Positions 54,501 through 62,366 of a DNA stretch of 64,000 nt are shown in pieces. The number at the start of each line of letters is the position of its first letter. The first letter of the stretch is position 1. The notes beneath the pieces were generated by a model. That model did no database searches. It saw only the letters and a program-made list of their open reading frames with translations, and was not told the origin of the DNA. The position numbers and the translations under genes were made by a program. This DNA comes from Candidatus Rokuibacteriota bacterium (lineage in GTDB: Bacteria; Methylomirabilota; Methylomirabilia; Rokubacteriales; CSP1-6), in NCBI GenBank assembly GCA_003220535.1, contig QHSU01000055.1, forward strand, positions 62,001 through 126,000, in the 5' to 3' direction.

Positions 54501-56198
54501 ACGGGAAAGATCGATCGCCGACAGCTCGACCGCGCGACCATCCCGTCCGATCAGGAGGACGAAGGGCGCGTCCCGCGCGGCCCGATCGAAGAGGTGATCG
54601 CGGGGATCTGGGCGGCGATGCTCGGCGTGGCGCAGGTCGGCGGCGGCGACGATTTCTTCGAGCTGGGGGGACACTCGCTGCTGGCGGTGCAGGTGATCGC
54701 GCGGGTGCGCGATGCGGTCGGCGTGGAGGTGCCGCTACGCGCGCTGTTCGAGGCGCCAACGGTCGCCGACCTGGCCCGCTACGTCGAGGACATGCGCGCG
54801 AGGCCGGCCTTGGCGCCGGTGCTGCCGTCCCTCAGGCCCGTGTCCAGGGAACACCCTTTACCGGCTTCCATCGCACAGGAGCAAATCTGGGCCTTCGATC
54901 GGCTGCTTCCCGGCGTGCCCCTGTTCACGTTGCGCTATGACCTGCTGCTGTCCGGCCCTCTCGACGTGGCAGCCCTACAAAAAGGCATCGACGCGCTCAC
55001 CCAACGCCACGAGGCCTTGCGGACCACCTTTGCCAGCGTCGATGGGCAGCTGGCACAGGTCATCGCCGCTGACGTGAACGTCGCCCTGACCGTGGAAGAT
55101 TTGCGCGATCTGTCAGAGGCCGAGCGAGAAGACTCAACCGAGCGGTTCGTGGCGGAAGAGACCCTTCAGCCCTTCGATCTGGAGCATGGGCCCCTCCTGC
55201 GAGCGCGTCTGCTGCGGCTCGGCGAAGACGCGCACATCCTGCTCGTGACCGTGCACCACATCATCGCCGATGGCTGGTCGCTTGGCGTGCTCGCCGACGA
55301 GCTGGCTCAACTGTACGACGCCTGCTGCGCGGGTGCTCCCTCCACGCTGCCGGACCTGTCCGTCCAGTATGCTGACTTTGCCGCCTGGCAACGCGAGTGG
55401 CGGAGCCATTCCGAGCTGGTGGAGCAGCTCGTGTACTGGAGACAGCAGCTTCGCGACCCCTGGCCGGCGCTCGAGCTCCCCACGAACCGCCCGCGGGGCG
55501 CGGCCCTGAGCTTCCAGACAGGGCGCCACACCCTGATGTTGCCGCGGGAGCTCGTCGGCGCCCTCAAACGCCTCGGCCGGGACGAAACCGGCACCCTGTT
55601 CATGACGCTCGTCGCTGCCTTCAAGATCCTCCTGCACGGCTACACCGGTCAGCAAGACCTGCGGGTAGCCACCCTCGTCGCCAATCGAAATCGCCTGGAA
55701 ACCGAGCGGCTGATCGGCCTGTTCGTCAACACGGTGATTCTGCGCACGGATCTCGGCGGCAACCCCACATGTCGGGAGGTTCTCAGGCGAGTCCGCGCCG
55801 CGACCCTCGGCGCCTACGCCCGTCAGGACCTGCCCTGTGAAGAGGTGGTCCGGACCCTGGAGCAGGAGCGTGGCCTCGAACGCGCTTCGCTATGTCAGGT
55901 GATGGTCATCCTGCAGAACGCCGTCCAGCGACCCGTGATGCGCTCCGCCGGCACCCTCCGTTTCGTCCGTGCTGACTGGAACGCGCCGATCCCGGCAGCG
56001 GTCGCGACGACGTTCGACATGATCCTGATGCTGCGCGAGAGACCAGAGGGCATTGCCGGAACGTGCATCTATAAGAAGGACCGGTTCGAGCCCGCGACCG
56101 TCCAGGGCATGGTCGAGGATTTCGAGCGCGTGCTCGAGCGTCTCGTGGAAGAACCCGACTGCCCCCTGTCGGCGGTCCGCTCCTTCCGGATGCGGTGA
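51519..56198 (+). CDS. Nonribosomal peptide synthetase: TubC dock - C - A - PCP - C
   Basis: About 1,550 residues from TTG 51546, or 1,559 from CTG 51519. No ATG or GTG is available, and the TubC-like docking domain (EFVAALRRLGVNLRADGEQV) begins upstream of the TTG, so I extend to 51519 next to the ligase stop. Positions from 51546: C1 about 40-470 with AKHQIVSDGWS, where Gln replaces the catalytic His of HHxxxDG; A about 500-1000 with ILYTSGSTGRPKGV, GPTEST, GDLGRRLPDG and TSTGKIDR; PCP with DDFFELGGHSLLAV (Ser near 1044); C2 about 1095-1540 with intact HHIIADG. It ends in C2 with no thioesterase. By my alignment to PheA the A pocket reads DAMHVGALAK; no substrate assigned. Confidence 0.9.
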   Translation: MTTGEFVAALRRLGVNLRADGEQVRCTAPRGVLTPSLREEIARRKLEILLHLRHRPLSFGEESLWFLQQLQGDRADYNLSIAARLRGALDPASLARSLEVVARRHDMLRTTFMAVDGQPFRIIAADPIVTLPLIDLGASPADVREAELHRLAATETRRPFDLARGPCWRTLLVRLDERDHVLIVAKHQIVSDGWSTQVFFRELAACYRSFAAATEPTLGDLPMSYADFAEWQRASLEGDRLDALLAYWRRRLAGAPQALDLATDYARGIVQTSDDGRQALTLSDALSGALRVLSRDEGVTPFMTLLAAFGVLLHHYTGQDDVLVGSPNAGRNRPELASLIGFFVNTLVLRLNLSGDPTFRELLHRVRETAVSAYAHQDLPFELLVEHLRPPRDVSRTPIFHAFFDMNAFASGRLEFGDLTLEITRLHEPAAKFDLSLNVADEPTGLRLVLSYNAALFDDATVVAMLERYRMWLEAIVSDRTRRLSRSPWTHAPSRGAPPPAYLAGVGPSLVSRFETEVRRRPDAIAIDTGREVWSYADLNRRAHRLALALLARRGRDGERVALLFEHEAQMIAAILGVLKAGKTYVALDPLDPDERLRWLLGDAEASGLVTDADHVVTARDLAGSRLAVLDVDDLGDPPTNEDVDRTVDPDALAYILYTSGSTGRPKGVMQTHRNVGYFITTYAEHLKLAHGDRLTLLPRYGSDAGVMDIFGALLTGAALVPFDLRRQEIAALARWLARQAITVYHSTPTVYRHFLRSLTATEVFPSLRRIVIGGEAVLRDDIERGRRHFPPACVFVNAFGPTESTLALMYSADRHTQIKRFAVPVGRPVPGTDVWLLNDAGVPMDGHGVGEIAIRSPYVSPGYWRQPDLTAAAFRADPAGGQTRVYHTGDLGRRLPDGNVEYVGRKDWQLKVRGHRVEPGEIETALREHSAIRDAAVVAEASSGGEARLVAYIVPALTSAPEGPELRRWLQRKLPPHMLPAAFVTRPELPLTSTGKIDRRQLDRATIPSDQEDEGRVPRGPIEEVIAGIWAAMLGVAQVGGGDDFFELGGHSLLAVQVIARVRDAVGVEVPLRALFEAPTVADLARYVEDMRARPALAPVLPSLRPVSREHPLPASIAQEQIWAFDRLLPGVPLFTLRYDLLLSGPLDVAALQKGIDALTQRHEALRTTFASVDGQLAQVIAADVNVALTVEDLRDLSEAEREDSTERFVAEETLQPFDLEHGPLLRARLLRLGEDAHILLVTVHHIIADGWSLGVLADELAQLYDACCAGAPSTLPDLSVQYADFAAWQREWRSHSELVEQLVYWRQQLRDPWPALELPTNRPRGAALSFQTGRHTLMLPRELVGALKRLGRDETGTLFMTLVAAFKILLHGYTGQQDLRVATLVANRNRLETERLIGLFVNTVILRTDLGGNPTCREVLRRVRAATLGAYARQDLPCEEVVRTLEQERGLERASLCQVMVILQNAVQRPVMRSAGTLRFVRADWNAPIPAAVATTFDMILMLRERPEGIAGTCIYKKDRFEPATVQGMVEDFERVLERLVEEPDCPLSAVRSFRMR

Positions 56199-56210
56199 GC
56201 CGCGGCCCGC

Positions 56211-56239
56211 TTGACATGGCCACCGCCACCTTCTAGGCT
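56211..56239 (+). promoter_or_regulatory. Promoter for the 66-residue ORF
   Basis: -35 TTGACA (56211-56216), 17-nt spacer, -10 TAGGCT (56234-56239), a form common in GC-rich bacteria. A start near 56246 would leave a leader of about 60 nt before the ATG at 56305, which has GAAGGGGC upstream. The synthetase stop is at 56198. Confidence 0.55.
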
Positions 56240-56304
56240 TGCCCGCGGGCGCCTTATGGCGCGTGCTGGCGACGGGGACTCACGAATCCTGAAGGGGCAC
56301 AACC

Positions 56305-56505
56305 ATGGGAATACTGGTTCAGCTTTTCTCGCTGGAAGAACTCAAGTCGCTCGACCTGAAGGAGATCGAGATCCTCAAAGACGTCATCCGGAAGGAGTTG
56401 CGAACGTCGCCCGCGGTGTCGAATGCTATCCGCGCCAATGTTCGTGCAGTATTCCAGAATCTGAAAGCCCCCAAACCTGGAGAGTCCCCACGCCAGGCTC
56501 CCTGA
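56305..56505 (+). CDS. Small helical protein of unknown function next to the NRPS
   Basis: 66 residues, start ATG 56305 with ribosome site AAGGGG 7-8 nt upstream and its own promoter. Sequence is Leu/Ile/Lys/Glu rich (FSLEELKSLDLKEIEILKD), predicted as two amphipathic helices, with a Pro-rich tail. Codon use is less GC-rich than surrounding genes, which argues against a chance frame in this genome. No cysteine, signal peptide or precursor-like repeat. I do not recognise the family. A substrate peptide, regulator or unrelated small protein are all possible. Confidence 0.6.
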   Translation: MGILVQLFSLEELKSLDLKEIEILKDVIRKELRTSPAVSNAIRANVRAVFQNLKAPKPGESPRQAP

Positions 56506-56609
56506 ACCGGGAATCGAACCGCCACTCATCCCCACGAGTTTGCCCCCAGCACCACGCCTCCTGCTCGCCCATTGCTTGGTGGCCGCATTGCCACCAGGCG
56601 ACGAGTTTC

Positions 56610-56955
56610 CCGGAGCGCCGCGACCAGAAACACGCTGGCGCTTGCCTTCTTCTTCGCGTCGCTCGACCAGGACCGCGCGGGCGATCAGGCCGGTACTCGA
56701 AGCCTTCGTCCGGGTGGCCTATCCGGAGCATTTTCCGGCGGGGTCGTTGCTGACCTTTTCGGGGTCTCTGCCAGCAGCGGCTCGGCACGCCGCAGCAGAT
56801 TCTGAACGCGCCGGACATCGCCGAGCTGGGCGACGTGCTGGAATACGCCAACCGGTTCCACCACGACACAAACCCCGCCTGGGAGCCGGTCGGCATCAAC
56901 GACGCCGAGCTCAGGAGTTTTAGTGGAGCGCGCGCTGGCCTTCGCGAGGCGGTAG
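56610..56955 (+). pseudogene. Frameshifted remnant of an AAA (AAA_13/RloC-like) ATPase C-terminus
   Basis: Three frames in order carry pieces of one protein: NTLALAFFFASLDQD (signature/D-loop region of SMC-like ATPases), then RPVLEAFVRVAYPEHFPAG, then QQILNAPDIAELGDVLEY to ANRFHHDTNPAWE and INDAELRSF. The Walker B segment expected between the first two is missing, so there is at least one deletion and two frameshifts. Such ATPases are often in phage-defence or tRNA-nuclease systems. Bases 56506-56609 and 56956-57235 hold nothing else I can identify. Confidence 0.6.
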
Positions 56956-57235
56956 CGCCGTAGTTGGTTTGCCGAGTTTGACGCGCGCCGCTTTCGCGAC
57001 TCTCCCTCGTTCGCCGTCACTCTCGGCCCGCTGATCGGTGATCGGGCACTCCGCCCGAACAGTCCGTCATCCAGCCGACGCTCGCCCGAAATTTTCTGTC
57101 GGCTGACGAGACGAGACGCCCGAACACCCCGAGCGCTGTCCACGTCCTGACCACCGGAAGTCTCAGTGCGCCTTCGAAGGAATCGCACGAGGTGACCTCG
57201 GCATCAACAGGGACAAGGAGACGAAGCCCAGCGCC

Positions 57236-60200
57236 ATGTGGATCGTTCGACTCGCGCTCAGGCGGCCCTACACCTTCGTGGTGATGGGGCTGGTCATCCT
57301 GCTGCTCGGCGTCTTCGCGATCGTCACGACGCCGACGGACATCTTCCCGGAGATCGACATCCCGGTCGTGTCGGTGATCTGGAACTACGACGGCCTGACC
57401 ACGGAGGACATGGCCTCGCGGATCACGACCTTCTCCGAATACACGATCTCGTCGGCGGTCAGCGACGTGCGGAGCATCGAGTCACAGACCTACCCGGGCG
57501 TTGGCGTCATCAAGATCTACTTCCAGCCGAACGTGAACGTGGAAGCGGCGCTCGCCCAGGTGACGGCGGTGTCGCAGACCATTCTCCGTCGCATGCCCCC
57601 CGGCGCGGTCCCGCCCTTCATTCTCCAGTACAACGCCTCCAGTGTCCCGATCATCCAGCTCGCCCTCAGCGGCAAGACGCTCTCAGAGGCGCAGCTCTAC
57701 GACTACGGCATCTACCGAATCCGCCAGCAGGTCGCCCCGATCCAGGGCATCACCCTGCCGCTGCCGTACGGCGGCAAGCCGCGCCAGGTCATGGTCGATC
57801 TCGACCCCCAGGCGCTCCTCGCGAAGTCGATCTCGGCGGCGGACGTCAGCAACGCCGTCAACCTCCAGAACCTGACCTTGCCGTCCGGCAGCGTCAAGCT
57901 CGGGTCGCGGGAGTACCGCGTCAGCCTCAACAGCAGCCCCGACGCCGTCGCTGCGCTCAACGAGCTGCCCGTCAAGGTCGTCAACGGCGCCACGGTCTAC
58001 CTCCGCGACGTCGCGCACGTGCGTGACGGCTTCGCGATCCAGACCAACATGGTCCGGCAGGACGGCCGCCGGTCGGTGCTGCTCACCGTGATCAAGAAGG
58101 GCGGCGCCTCGACGCTCACGATCGTCAAGCAGCTCAAGGAGCTGCTCCCGAGCATCCGCGCCTCCGCGCCGCCGGGCCTCGAGATCAAGGAGCTCTTCGA
58201 TCAGTCGCTCTTCGTGCGCGCCGCCATCACCGGCGTGCTGACCGAGGGAGCGATCGCCGCTTTCCTGACCGGCGTGATGATCCTGCTCTTCCTCGGGAGC
58301 TGGCGCAGCACGCTCGTCGTGATCACGTCGATCCCGCTCTCGATCCTCACGTCGCTGGCGATCCTGAGCGCGATCGGCCAGACGCTCAACGTGATGACGC
58401 TCGGCGGGCTCGCGCTGGCGGTCGGCATCCTCGTGGACGACGCCACCGTCGAGATCGAGAACATCCACCGGAACCTGGGCCTCGGCAAGCGTCTCGTGCA
58501 GGCGATTCTCGATGGCGCGCAGCAGATCGCCACGCCCGCGTTCGTCTCGACGCTGTCGATCTGCATCGTCTTCGTCCCGGTGGTGTTTCTCACCGGCCCC
58601 GCGAAGTATCTCTTCACGCCCCTGGCCATGGCCGTCGTGTTCGCCATGCTGGCGTCGTACCTGCTCTCGCGCACGATCGTCCCGACGCTGGTCCGCCACC
58701 TGCTGGCCAGCGAGGCCCACGGCTCCGCCGAAGCCGGCGCCGCGCCGAGTTTCTTCGGCCGACTCCACGACGGATTTCAGCGACGGTTCGAGCGGCTCCG
58801 GATCGCGTACGTCGGCGCTCTCGAGACCGCGCTCGCCCGGCGCCGGCGCGTGTTCGGCGCCTTTGCCGTGATCGCGGTGAGCGGGGCGGTGCTCCTCCCC
58901 TTCATCGGGCGCGACTTCTTCCCCACGGTGGACACCGGTCAGTTCCGCCTCCACGTGCGAGCGCCGGCCGGCACCCGCATCGAGGAGACCGAGCAAGTGT
59001 TCGCGGACGTCGAGGCGGCGATCCGCCGCCTCATCCCGAAGGACGAGGTCCAGCTGGTGATCGACAACATCGGCCAGCCCCAGCCGATCAACCTCGCCTT
59101 CACCGACAGCGCGACGATCGGACCGTCGGACGGGGAGATCCTCGTCTCGCTGAATCCCGAGCGTCATCAGCCGACCGAGCGCTGGATGAAGACGCTCCGC
59201 GAGACGCTTCCGCGCGAGTTCCCCGGCGTCACCTTCTTCTTCCAGCCCGCCGACATCGTGAGCCAGATCTTGAACTTCGGGCTGCCGGCGCCGATCGACG
59301 TGCAGGTCACGGGGTTCAACCAGCAGGCGACCCACGAGATCGCGCTCGAGGTCGCCGCCCGGATGGCGCGCATTCCGGGCGCGGCCGACGTCCACTTGCA
59401 CCAGGTGGTCAACACGCCATCCCTGCTCGTCAACGTCGACCGGTCGCGTGCCGCCGAGCTGGGCCTGACCCAGCGCGACGTGGCGAACAACATCCTCGTC
59501 ACGCTCAGCTCAAGCGCGGTCGTGTCCCCGAACTACTGGTCCGATCCCCGCAGCGGCATCAACTACCTCGTTGCCGTCCAGACGCCCCAGAGCCGGGTCG
59601 ACTCCGTCAACACGCTCATGAACACGTCGGTGACCCCGGCCACCGCCGGCCCGCCCCAGCTCCTGAGCAATCTGGCCACCCTCGAGCGCCGGGAGGTTCC
59701 GGCCGTCATCAGCCACTCGAACGTGCAGCCGGTCTTCGACATCTACGCCAACGTGCAGGACCGGGACCTCGGCAGCGTCGCCACCGCCGTCCAGCAAATC
59801 GCGGCCGAGTTCAGACCCAAGCTGCCGCCCGGTCACACGATCGCCGTGCGCGGCCAGGTCCAGAGCATGAACTCCGCCTTCGTTCGCCTGGGCCTCGGCC
59901 TGATCTTCGCCGTCCTGCTCGTCTATCTGCTCATGGTCGTCAACTTCCAGTCCTGGCTCGATCCGTTCATCATCATCACCGCGCTGCCGGCCGGGTTCTG
60001 CGGCATCGTGTGGATGCTCTTCGTCACCCACACGACATTCAGCGTGCCCGCCCTCATGGGCGCCATCATGAGCGTCGGCGTCGCCACCGCGAACAGCATC
60101 CTCATCGTCACCTTCGCGAACGACCAGATGCTCGAGGGCCACGATTCGCGCACGGCCGCCCTCGCCGCCGGCGCGACCCGCCTGCGACCGGTGCTGATGA

Positions 60201-60448
60201 CCGCGCTCGCCATGGTCCTCGGCATGTTGCCGATGTCGCTCGGCCTCGGCGAGGGGGGCGAGCAGAACGCCCCGCTGGGCCGCGCGGTGATCGGCGGCCT
60301 GTTGGTGGCGACCTTCGCCACGCTCTTCCTCGTTCCGATCGTCTACAGCGTCCTCCGCCGCCGCCCGCCGCGGGAGGACTTCCTCACCGATCTGGCACCG
60401 GAGCACGGCGCCTCAACGACGTCAACCCAGGAGTCGAGCGATGCCTGA
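57236..60448 (+). CDS. RND-family multidrug/metabolite efflux permease
   Basis: 1,070 residues, standard for AcrB/HAE-1-like pumps. An N-terminal helix (about 12-32) then a large periplasmic loop with FPEIDIPVVSVIWNYDG, a helix cluster from about 340 (ITSIPLSILTSLAILSAIG, GGLALAVGILVDDATVEIEN with the proton-relay Asp pair), a second periplasmic loop, and a final helix cluster from about 890. It exports hydrophobic compounds using the proton gradient. The ATG is chosen by the MWIVRLALRRPYTFVVMGL N-terminus; AAGGAG lies 15 nt upstream. It may export the NRPS product (inference from proximity). Confidence 0.93.
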   Translation: MWIVRLALRRPYTFVVMGLVILLLGVFAIVTTPTDIFPEIDIPVVSVIWNYDGLTTEDMASRITTFSEYTISSAVSDVRSIESQTYPGVGVIKIYFQPNVNVEAALAQVTAVSQTILRRMPPGAVPPFILQYNASSVPIIQLALSGKTLSEAQLYDYGIYRIRQQVAPIQGITLPLPYGGKPRQVMVDLDPQALLAKSISAADVSNAVNLQNLTLPSGSVKLGSREYRVSLNSSPDAVAALNELPVKVVNGATVYLRDVAHVRDGFAIQTNMVRQDGRRSVLLTVIKKGGASTLTIVKQLKELLPSIRASAPPGLEIKELFDQSLFVRAAITGVLTEGAIAAFLTGVMILLFLGSWRSTLVVITSIPLSILTSLAILSAIGQTLNVMTLGGLALAVGILVDDATVEIENIHRNLGLGKRLVQAILDGAQQIATPAFVSTLSICIVFVPVVFLTGPAKYLFTPLAMAVVFAMLASYLLSRTIVPTLVRHLLASEAHGSAEAGAAPSFFGRLHDGFQRRFERLRIAYVGALETALARRRRVFGAFAVIAVSGAVLLPFIGRDFFPTVDTGQFRLHVRAPAGTRIEETEQVFADVEAAIRRLIPKDEVQLVIDNIGQPQPINLAFTDSATIGPSDGEILVSLNPERHQPTERWMKTLRETLPREFPGVTFFFQPADIVSQILNFGLPAPIDVQVTGFNQQATHEIALEVAARMARIPGAADVHLHQVVNTPSLLVNVDRSRAAELGLTQRDVANNILVTLSSSAVVSPNYWSDPRSGINYLVAVQTPQSRVDSVNTLMNTSVTPATAGPPQLLSNLATLERREVPAVISHSNVQPVFDIYANVQDRDLGSVATAVQQIAAEFRPKLPPGHTIAVRGQVQSMNSAFVRLGLGLIFAVLLVYLLMVVNFQSWLDPFIIITALPAGFCGIVWMLFVTHTTFSVPALMGAIMSVGVATANSILIVTFANDQMLEGHDSRTAALAAGATRLRPVLMTALAMVLGMLPMSLGLGEGGEQNAPLGRAVIGGLLVATFATLFLVPIVYSVLRRRPPREDFLTDLAPEHGASTTSTQESSDA

Positions 60449-61745
60449 GACGAAAACAGCGTGGAGTCTCCTCGTTGGCCTGGCCTTGCTGGTCGGGCTG
60501 GTCGTCATCGGCGTCGTGCCGCGCCTGCGACAGAACGCCGAGCTCGTCGCGGCCTCCACGGCCCCCGACGCCGGGGTCCTATCCGTGGGCGTCGTGCCGC
60601 CCAAGCGCGCGGACGGGCCGATCGACCTCGTGCTGCCGAGCAACATCCAGGCGATCGAGGAGACGGCCATCTACGCCCGCACCAGCGGCTATGTGCGCGA
60701 GCGCTATGTCGACATCGGCGATCGCGTGGCGGCCGGGAAGGTCCTGGCCCAGATCGACACGCCCGAGCTGGACCAGGAGCTCAGCCAGGCCCGCGCCGCG
60801 CTGGCCCAGACCCGCTCGGGCCTGGCGCAGGCCCGCGCGAGCCTCACCCAGGCGCAGGCGAATCTGAACCAGGCCAGCGCGGGCCTCGATCAGTCGAAGG
60901 CGAACGAAGGCTTCGCCGGCATCACCGCCAAGCGCTTCGACAGACTCGAGCACGAGGAGCTGGTCGCCCATCAGGACGCCGACGAGAAGCGGACGGCGCT
61001 CGCGGCCGCCCGCGCGACGACGGCGGTGTCCCAGGCCAACGTCGACGCCATGCAGGCCAACCTGGGCGCCCTCGAAGCCAGCGTGGAGGCGGCGCAGGCG
61101 AACGTGGCCGCGAACGAGGCCAACGTGCAGCGGCTGAAGGCGGTTCAGTCCTTCCAGCGCGTCGAGGCGCCGTTCGCCGGGATCATCACGGCGCGCGGGA
61201 TCGACCGGGGCGCCCTGATCACGTCGGGCAGCGGCAACGGCGCGAACCTGCTATTCAGGATCGCCCACGTGGAGAACCTCAGGATCTTCGTCAACGTCCC
61301 CCAGACGTTCGTCCGCTCCATCGTGCCGGGTCAGGAGGTCAGGGTCCTCGTCCCCGAGTACCCGCAGCGACCGTTCGTCGGGAAGATCGCGAGCACCGCG
61401 GGCGCGCTCGATGCCACGTCGCGCACGCTCCTCACGGAGGTGCGCCTCCGCAACGACGACCACGCCCTCATGCCAGGGATGTACGCGCAGGTGAAGTTCA
61501 GCCTGGCCCCCGCCGATGACGTCTGGGTGGTCCCCGCGACGGCGCTCATCTCGCGGGCGGCCGGACCGCAAGTCGTCACCGTGCGGGGCGACGGCACCGC
61601 GCACTACCTGGCCGTTCAGCTGGGCCGCGATCTCGGGCAGTCCGTCGAGATCGTCTCGGGTCTCACCGGGAAGGAACGGCTCGTCGTCAGTCCTCCGGAC
61701 GGGCTGAAGGAAGGCTCCCGCGTCGCCACCGAGGAGGCTCGATAG
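60441..61745 (+). CDS. RND efflux periplasmic adaptor subunit (membrane fusion protein)
   Basis: 434 residues, overlapping the permease gene by 8 nt. One N-terminal anchor helix (about 8-27), a lipoyl-like half AIEETAIYARTSGYVRERYV, a long Ala/Gln-rich coiled coil (about 112-230, LAQARASLTQAQANLNQAS) and the beta-barrel region RVEAPFAGIITARGIDRGAL. It bridges the permease to a TolC-type channel; no outer-membrane factor gene is here. Order permease-then-adaptor is the reverse of many operons. Confidence 0.92.
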   Translation: MPETKTAWSLLVGLALLVGLVVIGVVPRLRQNAELVAASTAPDAGVLSVGVVPPKRADGPIDLVLPSNIQAIEETAIYARTSGYVRERYVDIGDRVAAGKVLAQIDTPELDQELSQARAALAQTRSGLAQARASLTQAQANLNQASAGLDQSKANEGFAGITAKRFDRLEHEELVAHQDADEKRTALAAARATTAVSQANVDAMQANLGALEASVEAAQANVAANEANVQRLKAVQSFQRVEAPFAGIITARGIDRGALITSGSGNGANLLFRIAHVENLRIFVNVPQTFVRSIVPGQEVRVLVPEYPQRPFVGKIASTAGALDATSRTLLTEVRLRNDDHALMPGMYAQVKFSLAPADDVWVVPATALISRAAGPQVVTVRGDGTAHYLAVQLGRDLGQSVEIVSGLTGKERLVVSPPDGLKEGSRVATEEAR

Positions 61746-61780
61746 GGAGCCCACCGCGAAGCGCGGTAAGATCCGCGACG

Positions 61781-62200
61781 ATGGTCGAGCACACGACCCA
61801 GGTGCAGGTGCGCTGGAGTGACGTGGATCCCGCCGGGGTCGTCTTCTATCCGCGCTTCTTCGAGTGGTACGACCTGGGCTGCGAGTCGCTGTTCGCGTCG
61901 CTCGGGCTCGCGTGGCCCGAGGCCTTTCCGAGGTACGAGATCGTCGGCGTGCCCATCGTGGAATCGGGATCGAAGTTCCTGAGCCCCGCGCGGTACGGCG
62001 ACGTGCTCACGATCACGTCGAGAGTCGCGTGGGTGAGGACGAAGACGTTCCGGATGGAGCACGCGATCTCGGCCGGCGCCCGGCTCTGCTCGGAGGGCTT
62101 CGAGATCCGCGCCTGGGTCGGCCGGCCCAAGGCGTCCGGCGAGCAGCTCCACGCCCGGCCGATCCCCGAGGACGTGGTGCAGCGACTCCAGGGAGCATGA
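61781..62200 (+). CDS. Hot-dog acyl-CoA thioesterase (4-hydroxybenzoyl-CoA thioesterase-like)
   Basis: 139 residues. WSDVDPAGVVFYPRFFEWYD near the N-terminus holds the catalytic Asp and the characteristic Tyr-Pro-Arg turn of YbgC/4HBT proteins; FLSPARYGDVLTI and TKTFRMEHAI follow. It hydrolyses acyl- or aroyl-CoA thioesters in the cytoplasm. It lies 35 nt after the adaptor gene, probably same transcript. It could supply or recycle an acyl starter for the ligase-PCP protein; inference. Confidence 0.88.
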   Translation: MVEHTTQVQVRWSDVDPAGVVFYPRFFEWYDLGCESLFASLGLAWPEAFPRYEIVGVPIVESGSKFLSPARYGDVLTITSRVAWVRTKTFRMEHAISAGARLCSEGFEIRAWVGRPKASGEQLHARPIPEDVVQRLQGA

Positions 62201-62206
62201 CGTTCC

Positions 62207-62236
62207 TGGACTGCCTGCGGCGCCCTTTGTTAGAAT
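62207..62236 (+). promoter_or_regulatory. Probable promoter of the ABC transporter genes
   Basis: -35 TGGACT (62207-62212), 18-nt spacer, -10 TAGAAT (62231-62236). A start near 62243 gives a leader of about 120 nt that contains the 35-bp repeat at 62256-62290 before the GTG at 62367. Confidence 0.45.
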
Positions 62237-62255
62237 CGCGCAACTCGTGTCGTGG

Positions 62256-62290
62256 GCTCGCCTCGGCCAGCGGGGCCCCAGCCCCGCGAC
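62256..62290 (-). repeat. 35-bp dispersed intergenic repeat, copy 2
   Basis: Minus strand begins GTCGCGGGGCTGGGGCCCC and ends GCCGAGGCGAGC, matching 21154-21188 at about 31 of 35 bases. In the leader of the binding-protein gene. Confidence 0.6.
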
Positions 62291-62366
62291 GACCCGCGGC
62301 TCGCCCCGTCACTCCGGACCGTGCGTGTTCCGCCCGGCCGCGAGCCTGACCAGGAGGAGGTCAACC

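Noticed and set aside
49672..56198. Possibility that the A-PCP gene and the NRPS are one protein split by a frameshift
   Set aside because: The upstream protein ends after a complete PCP plus a linker, and the downstream one begins with a TubC-type docking domain, as expected for two separate proteins that dock.
56508..56530. CCGGGAATCGAACC looks like the complement of a tRNA T-arm
   Set aside because: The flanking bases do not form the 5-bp T stem, and no acceptor, anticodon or D arm can be folded on either strand. A decayed attachment site cannot be excluded but is not supported.
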